48,636 nt of DNA from Ruminococcus sp. (GCA_017473775.1 JAFUJH010000086.1:1-48636); one strand, 5' to 3'. Shown: positions 17,698-26,513, numbered from the stretch's first letter. Notes: generated by a model from the sequence alone, not told the origin. A program made the numbers and translations.

Positions 17698-18363
17698 TTA
17701 AGAAAGCTCCTTCTTAACTGCTACAAGGTATTTGATGAGGATGCCCTCGTCAGAGAACATCTTTTCGTGCTCTGTAACGATGTTGCCCACAACATCGCTT
17801 GAGTGCAGGTCACGGGTCAGATATGTAATCTCAAAGCCGCACTGTGCAAAGTACTCAAGGCTGTCCTCAAACAGCTCGTCAGAGTCGGTCTTGAAGTGAA
17901 TCTCGCCACCCGTTGCAAGGAACTCTCTGTACTGCATAAGCTTGGTGGGGTGGGTGAGCCTGCGTTTGTTGTGCTTGCCTCGGGGCCAAGGATTGCAGAA
18001 GTTAATGTACATACGGGAGATACCGTCTGCTTTGTCGATAATGTCTGTTATCTTGTCTACATTGTAGGCGGTCAGGACTATGTTGTTACAATCCCTGCCG
18101 TTTTCCTCATAGAGTCTTACAATGTTGCGTCTGCCAACAGCTAACATATCGCTGATAAGGTCAACTGCAACGAAGTTGGTTTGAGGATTCTGCAGTCCCT
18201 TGTGAGCAACAAAGGTGCCCTTGCCGCAGCCGACTTCCAGTTCTATAGGATTTGAATTTTTGAAGAAGCTCTGCCAGCTTCCTTTATACTCAGTGGGCTT
18301 CCCTACAAAGAAGGGACAAGCGTTCAGCTCAGGCACAGCCCATTTCTTTTTTCTCATTCTCAT
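17698..18363 (-). CDS. trmB: tRNA (guanosine(46)-N7)-methyltransferase
   Basis: 221 residues. It methylates G46 in the variable loop of tRNA. The family start MRMRKKKWAVPELNACPFF, the SAM-binding LEVGCGKGTFVAHKG and the NFCNPWPRGKHNKRRLTHP motif are all present. ATG 18363 gives the standard start; the in-frame GTG extension is not needed. A good promoter lies 43 nt upstream, and the lipoprotein gene follows after 45 nt with no terminator seen. Confidence 0.94.
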   Translation of the reverse strand: MRMRKKKWAVPELNACPFFVGKPTEYKGSWQSFFKNSNPIELEVGCGKGTFVAHKGLQNPQTNFVAVDLISDMLAVGRRNIVRLYEENGRDCNNIVLTAYNVDKITDIIDKADGISRMYINFCNPWPRGKHNKRRLTHPTKLMQYREFLATGGEIHFKTDSDELFEDSLEYFAQCGFEITYLTRDLHSSDVVGNIVTEHEKMFSDEGILIKYLVAVKKELS

Positions 18364-18405
18364 TATATCACCGAAAAACACAATAAATATACTTAATTAG
18401 TAATT

Positions 18406-18434
18406 ATTATATCAAAATATAGTGTTTATTGCAA
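18406..18434 (-). promoter_or_regulatory. Promoter of trmB-lipoprotein-two-component unit
   Basis: Minus-strand TTGCAA (18434-18429), 17-nt spacer, TATAAT (18411-18406), leading into trmB. Confidence 0.68.
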
Positions 18435-18486
18435 TTGTTTTTACATAAAAAGTTGAGCTGTTTTAATAATATTTACAATTGTGAAA

Positions 18487-18519
18487 ACAAAAAGCCGTCA
18501 GGTGTAAAACCCGACGGCT
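18487..18519 (-). terminator. Rho-independent terminator after GNAT gene
   Basis: Minus-strand stem AGCCGTC / GACGGCT (18519-18493) followed by TTTTTG, within 12 nt of the stop codon of the acetyltransferase gene. Confidence 0.82.
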
Positions 18520-18523
18520 GAAT

Positions 18524-19093
18524 TCAGTCACTATTCTTTTGCTTTTCCCAGTCTTTTCTTACAATTCCGTAACAAGAAATGTCAAGGAATTCGCCCCAAA
18601 GGGCTTTGAATTCCTCCCTGTGAGTACCCTCAAAAGTAAGACCGCATTTTTGTGCAACTTTGCCTGAGGCGGGATTTTTTACAGCGTGGCAGATAACAAC
18701 TTTGTTTACATTTATCTGAGAAAACAGGAAGTCGATAACCGCTTTTGCCGCTTCGGTCATAATACCCTTGCCCCAGTAGTCATAACCCATACAGTAGCCG
18801 ATTTCGGCACTGTCGTTTGCTTCAAAACATCTGACAACGGAGATACTGCCTATAACTTCTCCTTTGTATTCTATTGCCCATTGATACCAGTCGTCACGCT
18901 TATAATCAGCACACCACAGCCCCAGTACATATTGAGTTGTCTCAAGGTTTTCGTGAGGTGCCCAGGTGAGGAATTTTGTAACCCGTTCGTCCTTTGCCCA
19001 GTTATTGTACATTGCTTGTGCATCCTCTGGTGTAAATTGTCTCAGCACAAGCCTCTCGGTTTTAATTGTCTGTGTTCCTTTGTGTGTAAGCAT
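18524..19093 (-). CDS. GNAT acetyltransferase, RimJ/RimL type
   Basis: 189 residues. The opening IKTERLVLRQFTPEDAQAMYNNWAKDERV, the strand IGSISVV, and the acetyl-CoA region IGYCMGYDYWGKGIMTEAAKAVIDFLF are typical of RimJ/RimL-like N-acetyltransferases. The target cannot be assigned; members act on ribosomal proteins, other N-termini or small molecules. A GGAGAGG site precedes ATG 19093. It lies 14 nt after the Nif3-like gene and is the last gene of the unit. Confidence 0.85.
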   Translation of the reverse strand: MLTHKGTQTIKTERLVLRQFTPEDAQAMYNNWAKDERVTKFLTWAPHENLETTQYVLGLWCADYKRDDWYQWAIEYKGEVIGSISVVRCFEANDSAEIGYCMGYDYWGKGIMTEAAKAVIDFLFSQINVNKVVICHAVKNPASGKVAQKCGLTFEGTHREEFKALWGEFLDISCYGIVRKDWEKQKNSD

Positions 19094-19107
19094 TTGTACC
19101 TCTCCAA

Positions 19108-19863
19108 TTAAATGCAGGAATAGGGATTTTTGCAGGAGTCGGACAGGATGAACTCAGCCTCAGGGAATTTGCCCGCAAGCTTTTTTGCGAGGGGTGCCAC
19201 CACTATGTCCTCGGTGAAGAAGTGCCCTGCCACTACCATGGGAATACCTGTGGCGACTGCCTCAAGGTACTCGTGGTGCTTAGCCTCGCCTGTAAGGAAG
19301 GCATCTGCACCCAAGGCTACGGCAGAGTGGTACATATCACCGCCTGCACCTGAACACATTCCAACGGTTTGGATTTTCTTTTGGCTCTTTGTGTATGTGA
19401 CGCAGTCGGCACCTAAACTGTCTTTTACAAGCTGTGCAAATTCCTCGGTTGTGAGTTCTTCGGGGAGTTTGCCAAGGCACACGAAATCCTCAGGATAAAC
19501 GCGGATATTGGTAAGACCCAGTGTCTTTGCAAGGCATACATTTACTCCGTCCTCGGTTGCAATGTCAAGGTTTGTGTGCAGACACAGGGCTGTGATGCCT
19601 GCCTGTGCCAGCATATAGGGGACAGAGTCGGTTCGGAGTTTCTTCAGAGGATTAAAGATAACAGGGTGGTGGCTGATGATAAGCTGTACGCCCTTGCCTT
19701 TTGCTTCCCTTACAACCTCGGCGGTAATATCAAGAGCCACAATTACCTTTGTGACCTCCTGCTCAGTATTTCCAACCAGCAGTCCGCAATTGTCAAAATC
19801 CGCGGCAGTGCACAGGGGTGCAAAGGATTCTGTATAGTCCAGAATGTCTTTTACAGTAATCAT
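19108..19863 (-). CDS. Nif3-like dinuclear metal center protein
   Basis: 251 residues, the short form of the family without the inserted PII/CutA-like domain. Motifs are FDNCGLLVGN, LIISHHPVIFNPLK with the metal-binding histidines, CLHTNLDIATEDGVN, and GHFFTEDIV near the C-terminus. The proteins form hexamers; some members are GTP cyclohydrolase I type 2-like, but the cellular role is unsettled. The start overlaps the trmK stop by 4 nt (ATGA), the common trmK-nif3 pairing. Confidence 0.9.
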   Translation of the reverse strand: MITVKDILDYTESFAPLCTAADFDNCGLLVGNTEQEVTKVIVALDITAEVVREAKGKGVQLIISHHPVIFNPLKKLRTDSVPYMLAQAGITALCLHTNLDIATEDGVNVCLAKTLGLTNIRVYPEDFVCLGKLPEELTTEEFAQLVKDSLGADCVTYTKSQKKIQTVGMCSGAGGDMYHSAVALGADAFLTGEAKHHEYLEAVATGIPMVVAGHFFTEDIVVAPLAKKLAGKFPEAEFILSDSCKNPYSCI

Positions 19864-20525
19864 TGTGGGTCTGTCCTCTCTGTGATAATTTCTGCAAGCT
19901 CTTTGTATTTTACATCTGCCGCTGAACGCTTCATAAGAAGCCTTACTTGCAGACGCAGAAACTCCCTGTCCTCCTCACGGGATTCAGGATGCAGCTTGCC
20001 TGTATAGGTGAACAGCTCTGTGCAGGGGGTTGTGTTGCCTGTATATTCAACACACATAACGGTGTAGGGCTTGCCCTCTGCAATACAGCATTTTTGCTCT
20101 GTAATCTCAAAGCCTGAGTCATACAGATGTTTTATAAGACGCTCACCCTTTGTCATAGGCTGGAGGATGAGCCGTTTTGTTTTGTCTTTAAGCCAGGGAG
20201 CACAGGAGATGATACCGATGATAGTATCAGCACCCATACCTGCAATCACAATATCTGTGACCTCCTCGGGGGATATGCCCTCAAGTCCGTTGCAAAGTCG
20301 GGTGGACACCCTATCCTGTACACCGTATTTTTCGATAGTCTGTCTGCCGCGGCTTAAAGGCTCAGGGTTTATATCCGCCGCAATGGCAGATTTAACCCTG
20401 CCCTCAAGGGCAAGCTTCACCGGCAGATACGCGTGGTCAGTACCTATATCTGCAAGCTTTGCGTCGGCTCTTACAAAACCGACGCAAAGTGAAAGTCTTG
20501 AATCAAGAGTAAAGGGGGACTGCAT
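19860..20525 (-). CDS. trmK: tRNA (adenine(22)-N1)-methyltransferase
   Basis: 221 residues. A class I SAM methyltransferase that modifies A22 of tRNA in Gram-positive bacteria. The family motifs are LADIGTDHAYLPVKLALEG, AADINPEPLSRGRQTIEKYG, IVIAGMGADTI and LILQPMTKGERLI. It is coupled by a 4-nt overlap to the Nif3-like gene and begins 3 nt after the DUF1858 gene. Confidence 0.92.
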   Translation of the reverse strand: MQSPFTLDSRLSLCVGFVRADAKLADIGTDHAYLPVKLALEGRVKSAIAADINPEPLSRGRQTIEKYGVQDRVSTRLCNGLEGISPEEVTDIVIAGMGADTIIGIISCAPWLKDKTKRLILQPMTKGERLIKHLYDSGFEITEQKCCIAEGKPYTVMCVEYTGNTTPCTELFTYTGKLHPESREEDREFLRLQVRLLMKRSAADVKYKELAEIITERTDPQ

Positions 20526-20528
20526 AAA

Positions 20529-20726
20529 TCAAGCCCCGATAGCCTCGTTGAGCTTGCTTACAAGCTCATCAGCGTTTGTGCCGTGAACCTGACAAGCCTC
20601 TGCGATGGTCTCGCCTCTTGCGGCAGGACATCCAAGGCAGTGCATACCGATAGCAAAGAAATACTCTGCTGTCTCAGGATACATATCCAGTACATCGCCG
20701 ATAATGGAATCTTTTGTGATAGTCAT
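20529..20726 (-). CDS. DUF1858 (ScdA-N-like) small cysteine protein
   Basis: 65 residues. The sequence ITKDSIIGDVLDMYPETAEYFFAIGMHCLGCPAARGETIAEAC is the DUF1858 domain, with a CxxC pair at about residues 29-32. In other clostridia it stands alone or next to hybrid-cluster or redox proteins; a role in nitrosative or redox chemistry is only suggested. A GGAGG site precedes the ATG. First gene of the trmK-nif3-GNAT unit. Confidence 0.88.
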   Translation of the reverse strand: MTITKDSIIGDVLDMYPETAEYFFAIGMHCLGCPAARGETIAEACQVHGTNADELVSKLNEAIGA

Positions 20727-20870
20727 AATAAAAACCTCCGAAATATAAAATTAAACTGATTTGTCAGTATACAAAATAATTATAACACTCTATACAACAA
20801 AAATCCACAGTTTTTTTGAGACTTTGCGTAAAGGAACGGGGCATCGTGGCGCCGCCCCCTACAAACAAAC

Positions 20871-20899
20871 AGAAAACCCCCAAGTAAATCTTGGGGGTT
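20871..20899 (-). terminator. Terminator after zinc-ribbon gene
   Basis: Perfect 10-bp minus-strand stem AACCCCCAAG / CTTGGGGGTT (20899-20875) with a 5-nt loop, then TTCTGTTTG. Confidence 0.8.
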
Positions 20900-20936
20900 A
20901 GTCACAAAATATATATCCGAATCTATGTCCGAAGAA

Positions 20937-21221
20937 TTATTCTGCGTCTGTGCCTCTTCTTTTATCCAGACATGCTCTGCAGTAGTAGTCCTTGCCCTCC
21001 ATAGGAGTGAAAGGAACGGAATCCTCAGCACCGCAGTCAGCGCATGTGATGGGATGTCTCTCTCTTGCGGGTCTGGTTGCGTTCTTGCGTGCTGCTCTGC
21101 AGGCTTTGCAGCGCTGAGGCTCATTTGCAAGTCCCTTTTCTGCGTAGAATTCCTGCTCACCTGCGGAGAAAATGAATTCCTCGCCGCATTCTTTGCAAAT
21201 GATTGTCTTGTCTTCGTACAT
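20937..21221 (-). CDS. Zinc-ribbon domain protein
   Basis: 94 residues with three CxxC knuckles or more: ICKECGEEFIF (6-11), RCKACRAARK (about 39-42), TCADCGAEDSVPF and YYCRACLDKRRG. The pattern EQEFYAEKGLANEPQRCKAC is typical of the small zinc-ribbon proteins of Firmicutes annotated as probable zinc-binding domain proteins. The molecular role is not known. GAGGT precedes ATG 21221. It lies 92 nt after the sigma-H-like gene. Confidence 0.85.
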   Translation of the reverse strand: MYEDKTIICKECGEEFIFSAGEQEFYAEKGLANEPQRCKACRAARKNATRPARERHPITCADCGAEDSVPFTPMEGKDYYCRACLDKRRGTDAE

Positions 21222-21313
21222 GAGATTTACCTCGCTTTGGAAATAATAATATTTTTATCCCTGTGGGCGGTGTCCGTCCTTGGGACAAATTACCTGATTA
21301 ATGGCTGTGGGTG

Positions 21314-21907
21314 TTATATCCTGTCCATACCGCTGAGGATTTTACGCCGTATGCGTTGCATGGCATTGTCCACAGCTTTGGTGGATATATTGAGCTTGCG
21401 TGCTATCTGCACATAGGAAAGACCCTGAAGGTAAGCCTTCAGCACATCAAGCTCCAGTGGGGACAGGGTATCATAGATAAGGTTTACAAGGGTCTGTGAA
21501 CTTTCCTGCTCCAGTATAAGAGCCTCGGGGTTGCCCATATTGTGGTCTGAGGGCTCGATATCGTCAAAGGAAACAATGGAGTCCCCGGGGATTGTGCTCT
21601 TTGTATTTGCTCTTCGGATGAGTGACATAAAGCGGTTGTTAATGCATACTCCTGCGAAGTTGCGGAAGCTTGCCTTCTTGCCTTCGTCGTAGGATTTGCA
21701 GGCACAGTGTAGTGCCCAGAGTCCCTCCTGCATAAAGTCCGCGTGCTCGTATCCTGCGGCACTGTACTGGCTTGCAAAGTAACCGATAAGTCCCTGATAT
21801 CTCCGTGCCATTTCTGCAAAGGCTGCCTGATTACCCCGACTTACCTCCTGTGCAAGTACAGGGTCTGAACAGGAAATAAGCTCCTGCGGTGACTTGAAAC
21901 CTTCCAA
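21314..21907 (-). CDS. SigH-like RNA polymerase sigma factor
   Basis: 197 residues. Region 2 is AFAEMARRYQGLIGYFASQYSAAGYEHADFMQEGLWALHC, with the HADFMQEG -10-recognition helix. Region 4 is LSPLELDVLKAYLQGLSYVQIARKL then STKAVDNAMQRIRRKIL. The STKxVDNAxQRxRRK ending matches Spo0H/SigH rather than ECF factors. TTG 21907 is chosen because AGAGG lies 7 nt before it; the upstream TTG would lie inside that site. In Bacillus SigH drives early sporulation and competence genes. No secG or nusG neighbour is present here. Confidence 0.85.
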   Translation of the reverse strand: MEGFKSPQELISCSDPVLAQEVSRGNQAAFAEMARRYQGLIGYFASQYSAAGYEHADFMQEGLWALHCACKSYDEGKKASFRNFAGVCINNRFMSLIRRANTKSTIPGDSIVSFDDIEPSDHNMGNPEALILEQESSQTLVNLIYDTLSPLELDVLKAYLQGLSYVQIARKLNISTKAVDNAMQRIRRKILSGMDRI

Positions 21908-21940
21908 TGATATACCTCTCAAACGCTATAATACATTATT

Positions 21941-21969
21941 AGTTTACATTAATAAAATCCCGCCGTCAA
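21941..21969 (-). promoter_or_regulatory. Promoter of sigH-like gene
   Basis: Minus-strand TTGACG (21969-21964), 17-nt spacer, TAAACT (21946-21941). The -35 is near-consensus and the -10 matches 4 of 6. Confidence 0.5.
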
Positions 21970-22050
21970 TCGAACATCGCAATTTTTGGTTATTTTTTAC
22001 CGTAATTTAGACAAAATCGCTAAATCCGAGCTTGATTTTTTGTATGGATA

Positions 22051-22073
22051 ATAATGGGTTTAGGTGGTATAAT
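22051..22073 (+). promoter_or_regulatory. Extended -10 promoter of yifB
   Basis: TGGTATAAT at 22065-22073 is an extended -10 with no strong -35. It lies about 95 nt before the yifB ATG in the gap shared with the divergent sigma gene. Confidence 0.4.
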
Positions 22074-22166
22074 TAAAGAATAACACACAACTTGTGTCGG
22101 ATTATGTACAGACTTGTATTCAGATAAAAGGATTTTTTGACCATAAATGTAACAGGGGGATGTGCT

Positions 22167-23693
22167 ATGGTAGTAAAATGCAACAGCGTGGGGCTTTTTG
22201 GAATGGACGGATATATGGTGGAGGTTGAGGCTGATGTGTCGGGCGGTATGGCAGCGTTTGATATAGTCGGTCTGCCTGATGCAGCAGTCAGAGAAAGCCG
22301 TGACAGAGTCCGTACCGCAATGCACAACTGCGGCTACGGCTTTCCTGTGTCCCGTATAACCGTCAACCTTGCTCCTGCAGATATCAAGAAGGCAGGCCCT
22401 CTCTATGATCTGCCCATACTTATCTCCATTATGCACGCCACCTCACAGATATCTGCACCCCTGTCTGATTGTGCGTTTATCGGTGAACTGTCACTCTCGG
22501 GGGAGGTACGCTCTGTAAACGGTGTACTCCCTATGGCGATAAAAGCAAAGGAGTCAGGAATAACTAAGCTGTTTGTTCCCTTTGAGGATGCGGCTGAAGG
22601 TGCCGTAGTAGAGGGGATAGAGGTTTATCCTGTGCGTACTGTGCCCGAGCTTGTGGAGCATCTGCAGGGCAGAAGGCTCATACATCCTGCCACTGCACCC
22701 GATACTGTTATTACCCACGGATTTATGCCTGACTTTTCTCAGGTTAAAGGTCAGTATGAAGCAAAGCGTGCGTTAGAGATTGCCGCTGCAGGCGGCCACA
22801 ATGTGCTCCTCATAGGCCCTCCGGGCTCGGGTAAAAGCATGCTTGCAAAGCGTCTGCCTTCTATACTGCCTGATATGACCTTTGAAGAGAGAATAGAAGC
22901 CTCAAAAATCCACTCTATTGCAGGACTTCTCTCAAAGGGTCAGTCTCTTATTACTGAAAGACCTTTCCGCAATCCTCACCACACAGTTTCATCGGTGGGA
23001 CTGTCAGGCGGCGGTACTATCCCTAAGCCCGGCGAGGTATCCCTTGCACATAACGGCGTACTTTTCCTTGATGAGCTGCCCGAGTTTTCGCGGACAGCGT
23101 TGGAGGTGCTCCGTCAGCCTATGGAGGACGGCAAGGTTACTGTGTCCCGTGTTCACTCCACAGTAAGCTACCCTTGCTCTGTGATGCTTGTTGCCGTAAT
23201 GAATCCCTGTCCCTGCGGATACTTCGGCCATCCGAGGAAGAAATGCACCTGCTCTGAAAACGCAATTCATAAATATCTGGGCAGGGTGTCGGGACCTCTC
23301 CTTGACAGAATCGACATCCATGTGGAGGTGCCTGCCGTGGAGTATGAGGAGCTGAGCTCCTACTCAGGTGCAGAGCCTTCTGCAAAAATCAAGGAGCGTG
23401 TGGATAAGGCAAGGGCAATCCAGACTGCAAGGTTTGAGAATACTGCCGTTACCTGCAATGCACGGGTTACTCCCGATTTACTTCGCAAGGTCTGCGTTAC
23501 CGACGACAAAGCACAGCAGGTATTGCGTAATGCTTTTGACAAGCTGGGGCTTTCTGCACGAGCCTACGACAGAGTACTGAAGGTTTCACGCACAATTGCA
23601 GACCTGGATTCAAGCGAGATTATCCGTGCCGACCATGTGCTGGAGGCAGTGCAGTACCGCACTCTTGATAAGAAATACTGGAGCACCTATTGA
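22167..23693 (+). CDS. YifB/ComM-family Mg-chelatase-like AAA ATPase
   Basis: 508 residues. The N-terminal ChlI domain (VEVEADVSGGMAAFDIVGLPDAAVRESRDRVR) with Lon-protease-like fold is followed by the AAA module: Walker A IGPPGSGKSMLAKRLPSILP, Walker B LFLDELPEF, and a C-terminal Mg-chelatase domain ending SRTIADLDSSEIIRADHVLEAVQYR. A zinc-like CPCGYFGHPRKKCTC loop is present. ComM-type proteins drive branch migration during transformation in proteobacteria. ATG 22167 has AGGGGGA upstream and begins the family-typical MVVKCNSVGLFGMDG. Confidence 0.92.
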   Translation: MVVKCNSVGLFGMDGYMVEVEADVSGGMAAFDIVGLPDAAVRESRDRVRTAMHNCGYGFPVSRITVNLAPADIKKAGPLYDLPILISIMHATSQISAPLSDCAFIGELSLSGEVRSVNGVLPMAIKAKESGITKLFVPFEDAAEGAVVEGIEVYPVRTVPELVEHLQGRRLIHPATAPDTVITHGFMPDFSQVKGQYEAKRALEIAAAGGHNVLLIGPPGSGKSMLAKRLPSILPDMTFEERIEASKIHSIAGLLSKGQSLITERPFRNPHHTVSSVGLSGGGTIPKPGEVSLAHNGVLFLDELPEFSRTALEVLRQPMEDGKVTVSRVHSTVSYPCSVMLVAVMNPCPCGYFGHPRKKCTCSENAIHKYLGRVSGPLLDRIDIHVEVPAVEYEELSSYSGAEPSAKIKERVDKARAIQTARFENTAVTCNARVTPDLLRKVCVTDDKAQQVLRNAFDKLGLSARAYDRVLKVSRTIADLDSSEIIRADHVLEAVQYRTLDKKYWSTY

Positions 23694-24118
23694 TTTTGTA
23701 ACCATTTTTTTACTTGTACATACTGCACATAGCCTCAACTACATCTTGTGGTTGTCGGATATGAAATAGCAAAGATATGGCAAATTTTGTAAAATCACTT
23801 GGCGATTTTTCATCAAAACCGAAAGTATGTTCCCAAGTGAAAAGAAAGTTTGCCGAAAAAAGGTTACAATTCAAAATATCGGTTGACATTGACGCCGTTC
23901 TGTATTATTATTTGAATGCGAGATAATGGTTAAATCACATAAATTCGCAACTTCTCTTTTGTATAATACTTACAAAGCCTAAATCGGAAAATTCCCCTTG
24001 AAATGGCGGATTTTTTCATCGTGTTTTACATATCTTTTTGCTTAGTTTATTTTTTGATACAAACAATAACTACAAACCGTGTATCCCCTAATTTACTTAA
24101 TTATCGGAGTGTGCAGAT
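23694..24118. other. 425-nt intergenic region upstream of murA
   Basis: No gene is supported. It holds an inverted repeat CACTTGG/CCAAGTG with arms at 23799 and 23833 and a 30-nt loop, the murA promoter near 23883-23911, and a leader of about 200 nt. Within the leader, AAATC near 23980 and GATTT before a U-run at about 24013 could form a weak attenuator, but the stem is only about 5 bp and I do not call it. Confidence 0.5.
23883..23911 (+). promoter_or_regulatory. murA promoter
   Basis: TTGACA (23883-23888), 17-nt spacer, TATTAT (23906-23911). A full-consensus -35 with optimal spacing; the implied leader is about 200 nt. Confidence 0.7.
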
Positions 24119-25411
24119 TTGGAAAAATATATAATTAACGGCGGTAATCCCCTGATGGGCGAGGTAACCATCAGCGGTGCAAAGAATGCCGCAGTAGCTA
24201 TAATCCCCGCGACAATCCTCTGTGATGAGCCTTGCCGCATTGAAAATGTACCTAACATCTCAGATGTTAACCTTATTGCCAGAATCCTTCAGAATTTAGG
24301 TGCAAAGGTGACAAGGGTTAACAAGCATACATTGGATATAGACCCCAGACCTATAAATACCTGTGCCGCTATTGATGACTCTGTCCGTGGTATGAGAGCC
24401 TCCTACTATCTTCTGGGTGCTCTTATCGGCAGATTCAATCAGGCTAAGGTGGCACTGCCCGGCGGCTGTAACTTCGGACTGCGTCCCATTGACCAGCATC
24501 TGAAGGGCTTTGCCGCAATGGGTGCAAAGTGCGAGCTTATCGGCGGTGCCATTGTAGAGGCAAAGTGCGAGGGCAAGGTGCAGGGTGCTCAGATTTATAT
24601 GGACACTGTGTCCGTAGGCACTACAATGAATCTGATGCTCGCCGCTGTTAAGGCACAGGGTCAGACCATCATTGAAAATGCCGCAAGGGAGCCCCACATT
24701 GTTGACCTTGCAAACTTCCTGAACTCCATGGGTGCAAACATCCGCGGAGCAGGTACAGATGTTATCAAAATCCGCGGAGTTGATTACCTCCACGGTATAA
24801 CATATTCCATCATTCCCGACCAGATTGAGGCAGGCACATATATGGCTGCAGTTGCGGCAACACGCGGCAGACTTCTGGTGAAGAATGTAACTCCCAAGCA
24901 TCTGGATTCCATCACAGCAAAGCTTGAGGAAATCGGTGTTTCCGTAGAGGAGTTCGACGAGGCTGTGCTTATTGACGCAACAGGCAGAGACCTTCGCCGT
25001 TGCAACATCAAGACTATGCCTCATCCCGGATTCCCCACTGATTGCCAGCCTCAGTTTGTGGCAATGCTCACAACTGTAAGCGGTACATCAATCGTCACAG
25101 AGAATGTGTGGGATAACCGCTACCAGTATATCAGGGAGCTGCTCCTTATGGGTGCCAATATTTCTGTTGAAGGCAGGGTTGCCATTGTTGACGGTGACTC
25201 CAGACTTCACGGTGCTCCTGTCAAGGCTTGTGACCTGCGTGCAGGTGCCGCACTTATCATTGCAGGACTTGTGGCATCAGGCACAACCGAGATTTCCTCT
25301 ATCCACTATATCGAGCGTGGCTACGAGGAGATTATCGAGAAGCTTCAGGCTTTGGGTGCAGACATCAAGAAACAGTATGTTCCCGATGAGGATGTTGCAG
25401 TTACAGCATAA
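24119..25411 (+). CDS. murA: UDP-N-acetylglucosamine 1-carboxyvinyltransferase
   Basis: 430 residues. First committed step of peptidoglycan synthesis, transferring enolpyruvate from PEP to UDP-GlcNAc. NGGNPLMGEVTISGAKNAAV opens the protein, the catalytic Cys is in PGGCNFGLRPIDQHLKG, and HPGFPTDCQPQFVAML and RAGAALIIAGLVA are typical. Cys rather than Asp at the active site implies a fosfomycin-sensitive form. The TTG start has GGAG 9 nt upstream and gives the normal family N-terminus. Confidence 0.95.
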   Translation: MEKYIINGGNPLMGEVTISGAKNAAVAIIPATILCDEPCRIENVPNISDVNLIARILQNLGAKVTRVNKHTLDIDPRPINTCAAIDDSVRGMRASYYLLGALIGRFNQAKVALPGGCNFGLRPIDQHLKGFAAMGAKCELIGGAIVEAKCEGKVQGAQIYMDTVSVGTTMNLMLAAVKAQGQTIIENAAREPHIVDLANFLNSMGANIRGAGTDVIKIRGVDYLHGITYSIIPDQIEAGTYMAAVAATRGRLLVKNVTPKHLDSITAKLEEIGVSVEEFDEAVLIDATGRDLRRCNIKTMPHPGFPTDCQPQFVAMLTTVSGTSIVTENVWDNRYQYIRELLLMGANISVEGRVAIVDGDSRLHGAPVKACDLRAGAALIIAGLVASGTTEISSIHYIERGYEEIIEKLQALGADIKKQYVPDEDVAVTA

Positions 25412-25424
25412 GATAATAGTAATG

Positions 25425-25618
25425 GCTCTTGCCTCCCTCTGATGAGGGAGGTGGCTTTTGGTAAAACCGAAAGACGGAGGGAGAGAAAACTGTGCATAAG
25501 GCTGAGTTTACTACCCCTCAGACGGCTTCGCCGCCAGCTTTCCTTGCAGGAACGGCAAACCCTCTGGCACTTTGTGCCATCTCCCTTATTAAGGGAGTTT
25601 CCTGACAAGGGGAGCCGA
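25425..25618. repeat. CTCCCT/GAGGGAG multi-hairpin repeat, copy R3
   Basis: A long composite. It reads GAGGGAGGTGG, tip TTTTGGT-AAA-ACCGAAA (25456-25472), GACGGAGGG; then inverted CCCCTCAGAC, tip GGC-TTC-GCC (25524-25532), GCCAGC; then AAACCCTCT, tip GGCAC-TTT-GTGCC (25566-25578), ATCTCCCTTA. All three module types seen in the window occur here in a row, between murA and its terminator. Confidence 0.82.
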
Positions 25619-25642
25619 GAGTATTGTTTTGTTATTAAATGT

Positions 25643-25669
25643 AGGGGTACTTCGTGTACCCCTGTTTTT
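25643..25669 (+). terminator. Terminator after murA
   Basis: 8-bp perfect stem AGGGGTAC / GTACCCCT with a TTCGT loop, then GTTTTTA. It lies beyond repeat R3, so the repeat is probably part of the murA transcript. Confidence 0.75.
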
Positions 25670-25711
25670 AGTTTAAGGGTAAGTTTATTTTGGTTCAGAA
25701 AGGAAATAACC

Positions 25712-26500
25712 TTGGCAAAACTTGTTACACTTTTCAGTTCTTCAAGCGGAAACAGCTATTACATAGGTTCATCAGGACAGGCGGTGCTTATTGACGCAGG
25801 CAGAAGTTGCAAGCAGATTGAGCAGGCTATGATGTCCAATAACCTTGATATGCGTGCTGTCCGTGCAATATTTATAACTCACGAGCACTCCGACCATTGT
25901 CAGGGACTGAGGGTGCTTGCCTCCCGTTACGGTATACCCGTCTATGCAAGTGCGGGTACTATGGAGGAGTTGGAGCGTGCAGGCAGACTTGATTCCCGTT
26001 TTAATACAGATATTATTGAGGCAAAAGTGTCTCTGGGGGATATGCTCATTGAGCGTATTGATACTCCCCACGATGCCGCCGAGAGCTGTGGCTACAGAGT
26101 CACCACTGCTGACGGCAGGAAGGCTGTCATTGCCACTGATATGGGCGTGATGCTCCCCGCAGTACGCAGGGCTATATCTGAGTGTGATGTGGCTGTGGTT
26201 GAGTCAAACCACGATGTGAATATGCTTTTGTCGGGTCCGTACCCTTATCCTCTCAAAAGACGAATTCTTTCTGACAGAGGTCACCTGTCAAATATAGCTT
26301 GTGCAGAGGAATTACCCGGCTTTGTCCGTGCAGGAGTAAAGCATCTGGTGCTGGGGCATTTAAGCTCAGAGAATAACACTCCCGATGTGGCATATCAGAC
26401 AGCACTGTGCTCACTTACTCAGGCAGGGCTTGTGCTGAATAGCGACTTTACCCTGCAGGTAGCCCCCAAGGAGACTAACGGCAAAGGAATCATTTTCTGA
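25712..26500 (+). CDS. MBL-fold hydrolase, WalJ/YycJ-like
   Basis: 262 residues. A metallo-beta-lactamase fold with FITHEHSDHCQGL (HxHxDH metal motif, about residues 54-59), TPHDAAESCGY, VIATDMGVM and LGHLSSENN. The opening LVTLFSSSSGNSYYIGSSGQAVLIDAGRS is that of the YycJ/WalJ group, which act as nucleases linked to DNA repair and, in some species, sit in the walRK operon. No walRK is adjacent here. TTG 25712 has AAGGA 7 nt upstream; the longer frame would run through the repeat and terminator. Confidence 0.87.
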   Translation: MAKLVTLFSSSSGNSYYIGSSGQAVLIDAGRSCKQIEQAMMSNNLDMRAVRAIFITHEHSDHCQGLRVLASRYGIPVYASAGTMEELERAGRLDSRFNTDIIEAKVSLGDMLIERIDTPHDAAESCGYRVTTADGRKAVIATDMGVMLPAVRRAISECDVAVVESNHDVNMLLSGPYPYPLKRRILSDRGHLSNIACAEELPGFVRAGVKHLVLGHLSSENNTPDVAYQTALCSLTQAGLVLNSDFTLQVAPKETNGKGIIF

Positions 26501-26513
26501 TAAAGAGGTAGCT

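Noticed and set aside
23799-23839. Inverted repeat CACTTGG...CCAAGTG upstream of murA
   Set aside because: Only 7 bp with a 30-nt loop and no U tract; neither terminator nor operator can be supported.
24296-25024. 242-codon minus-strand frame opposite murA
   Set aside because: Fully inside a conserved gene on the other strand; no ribosome binding site; product is Cys/His-rich with no recognisable domain.
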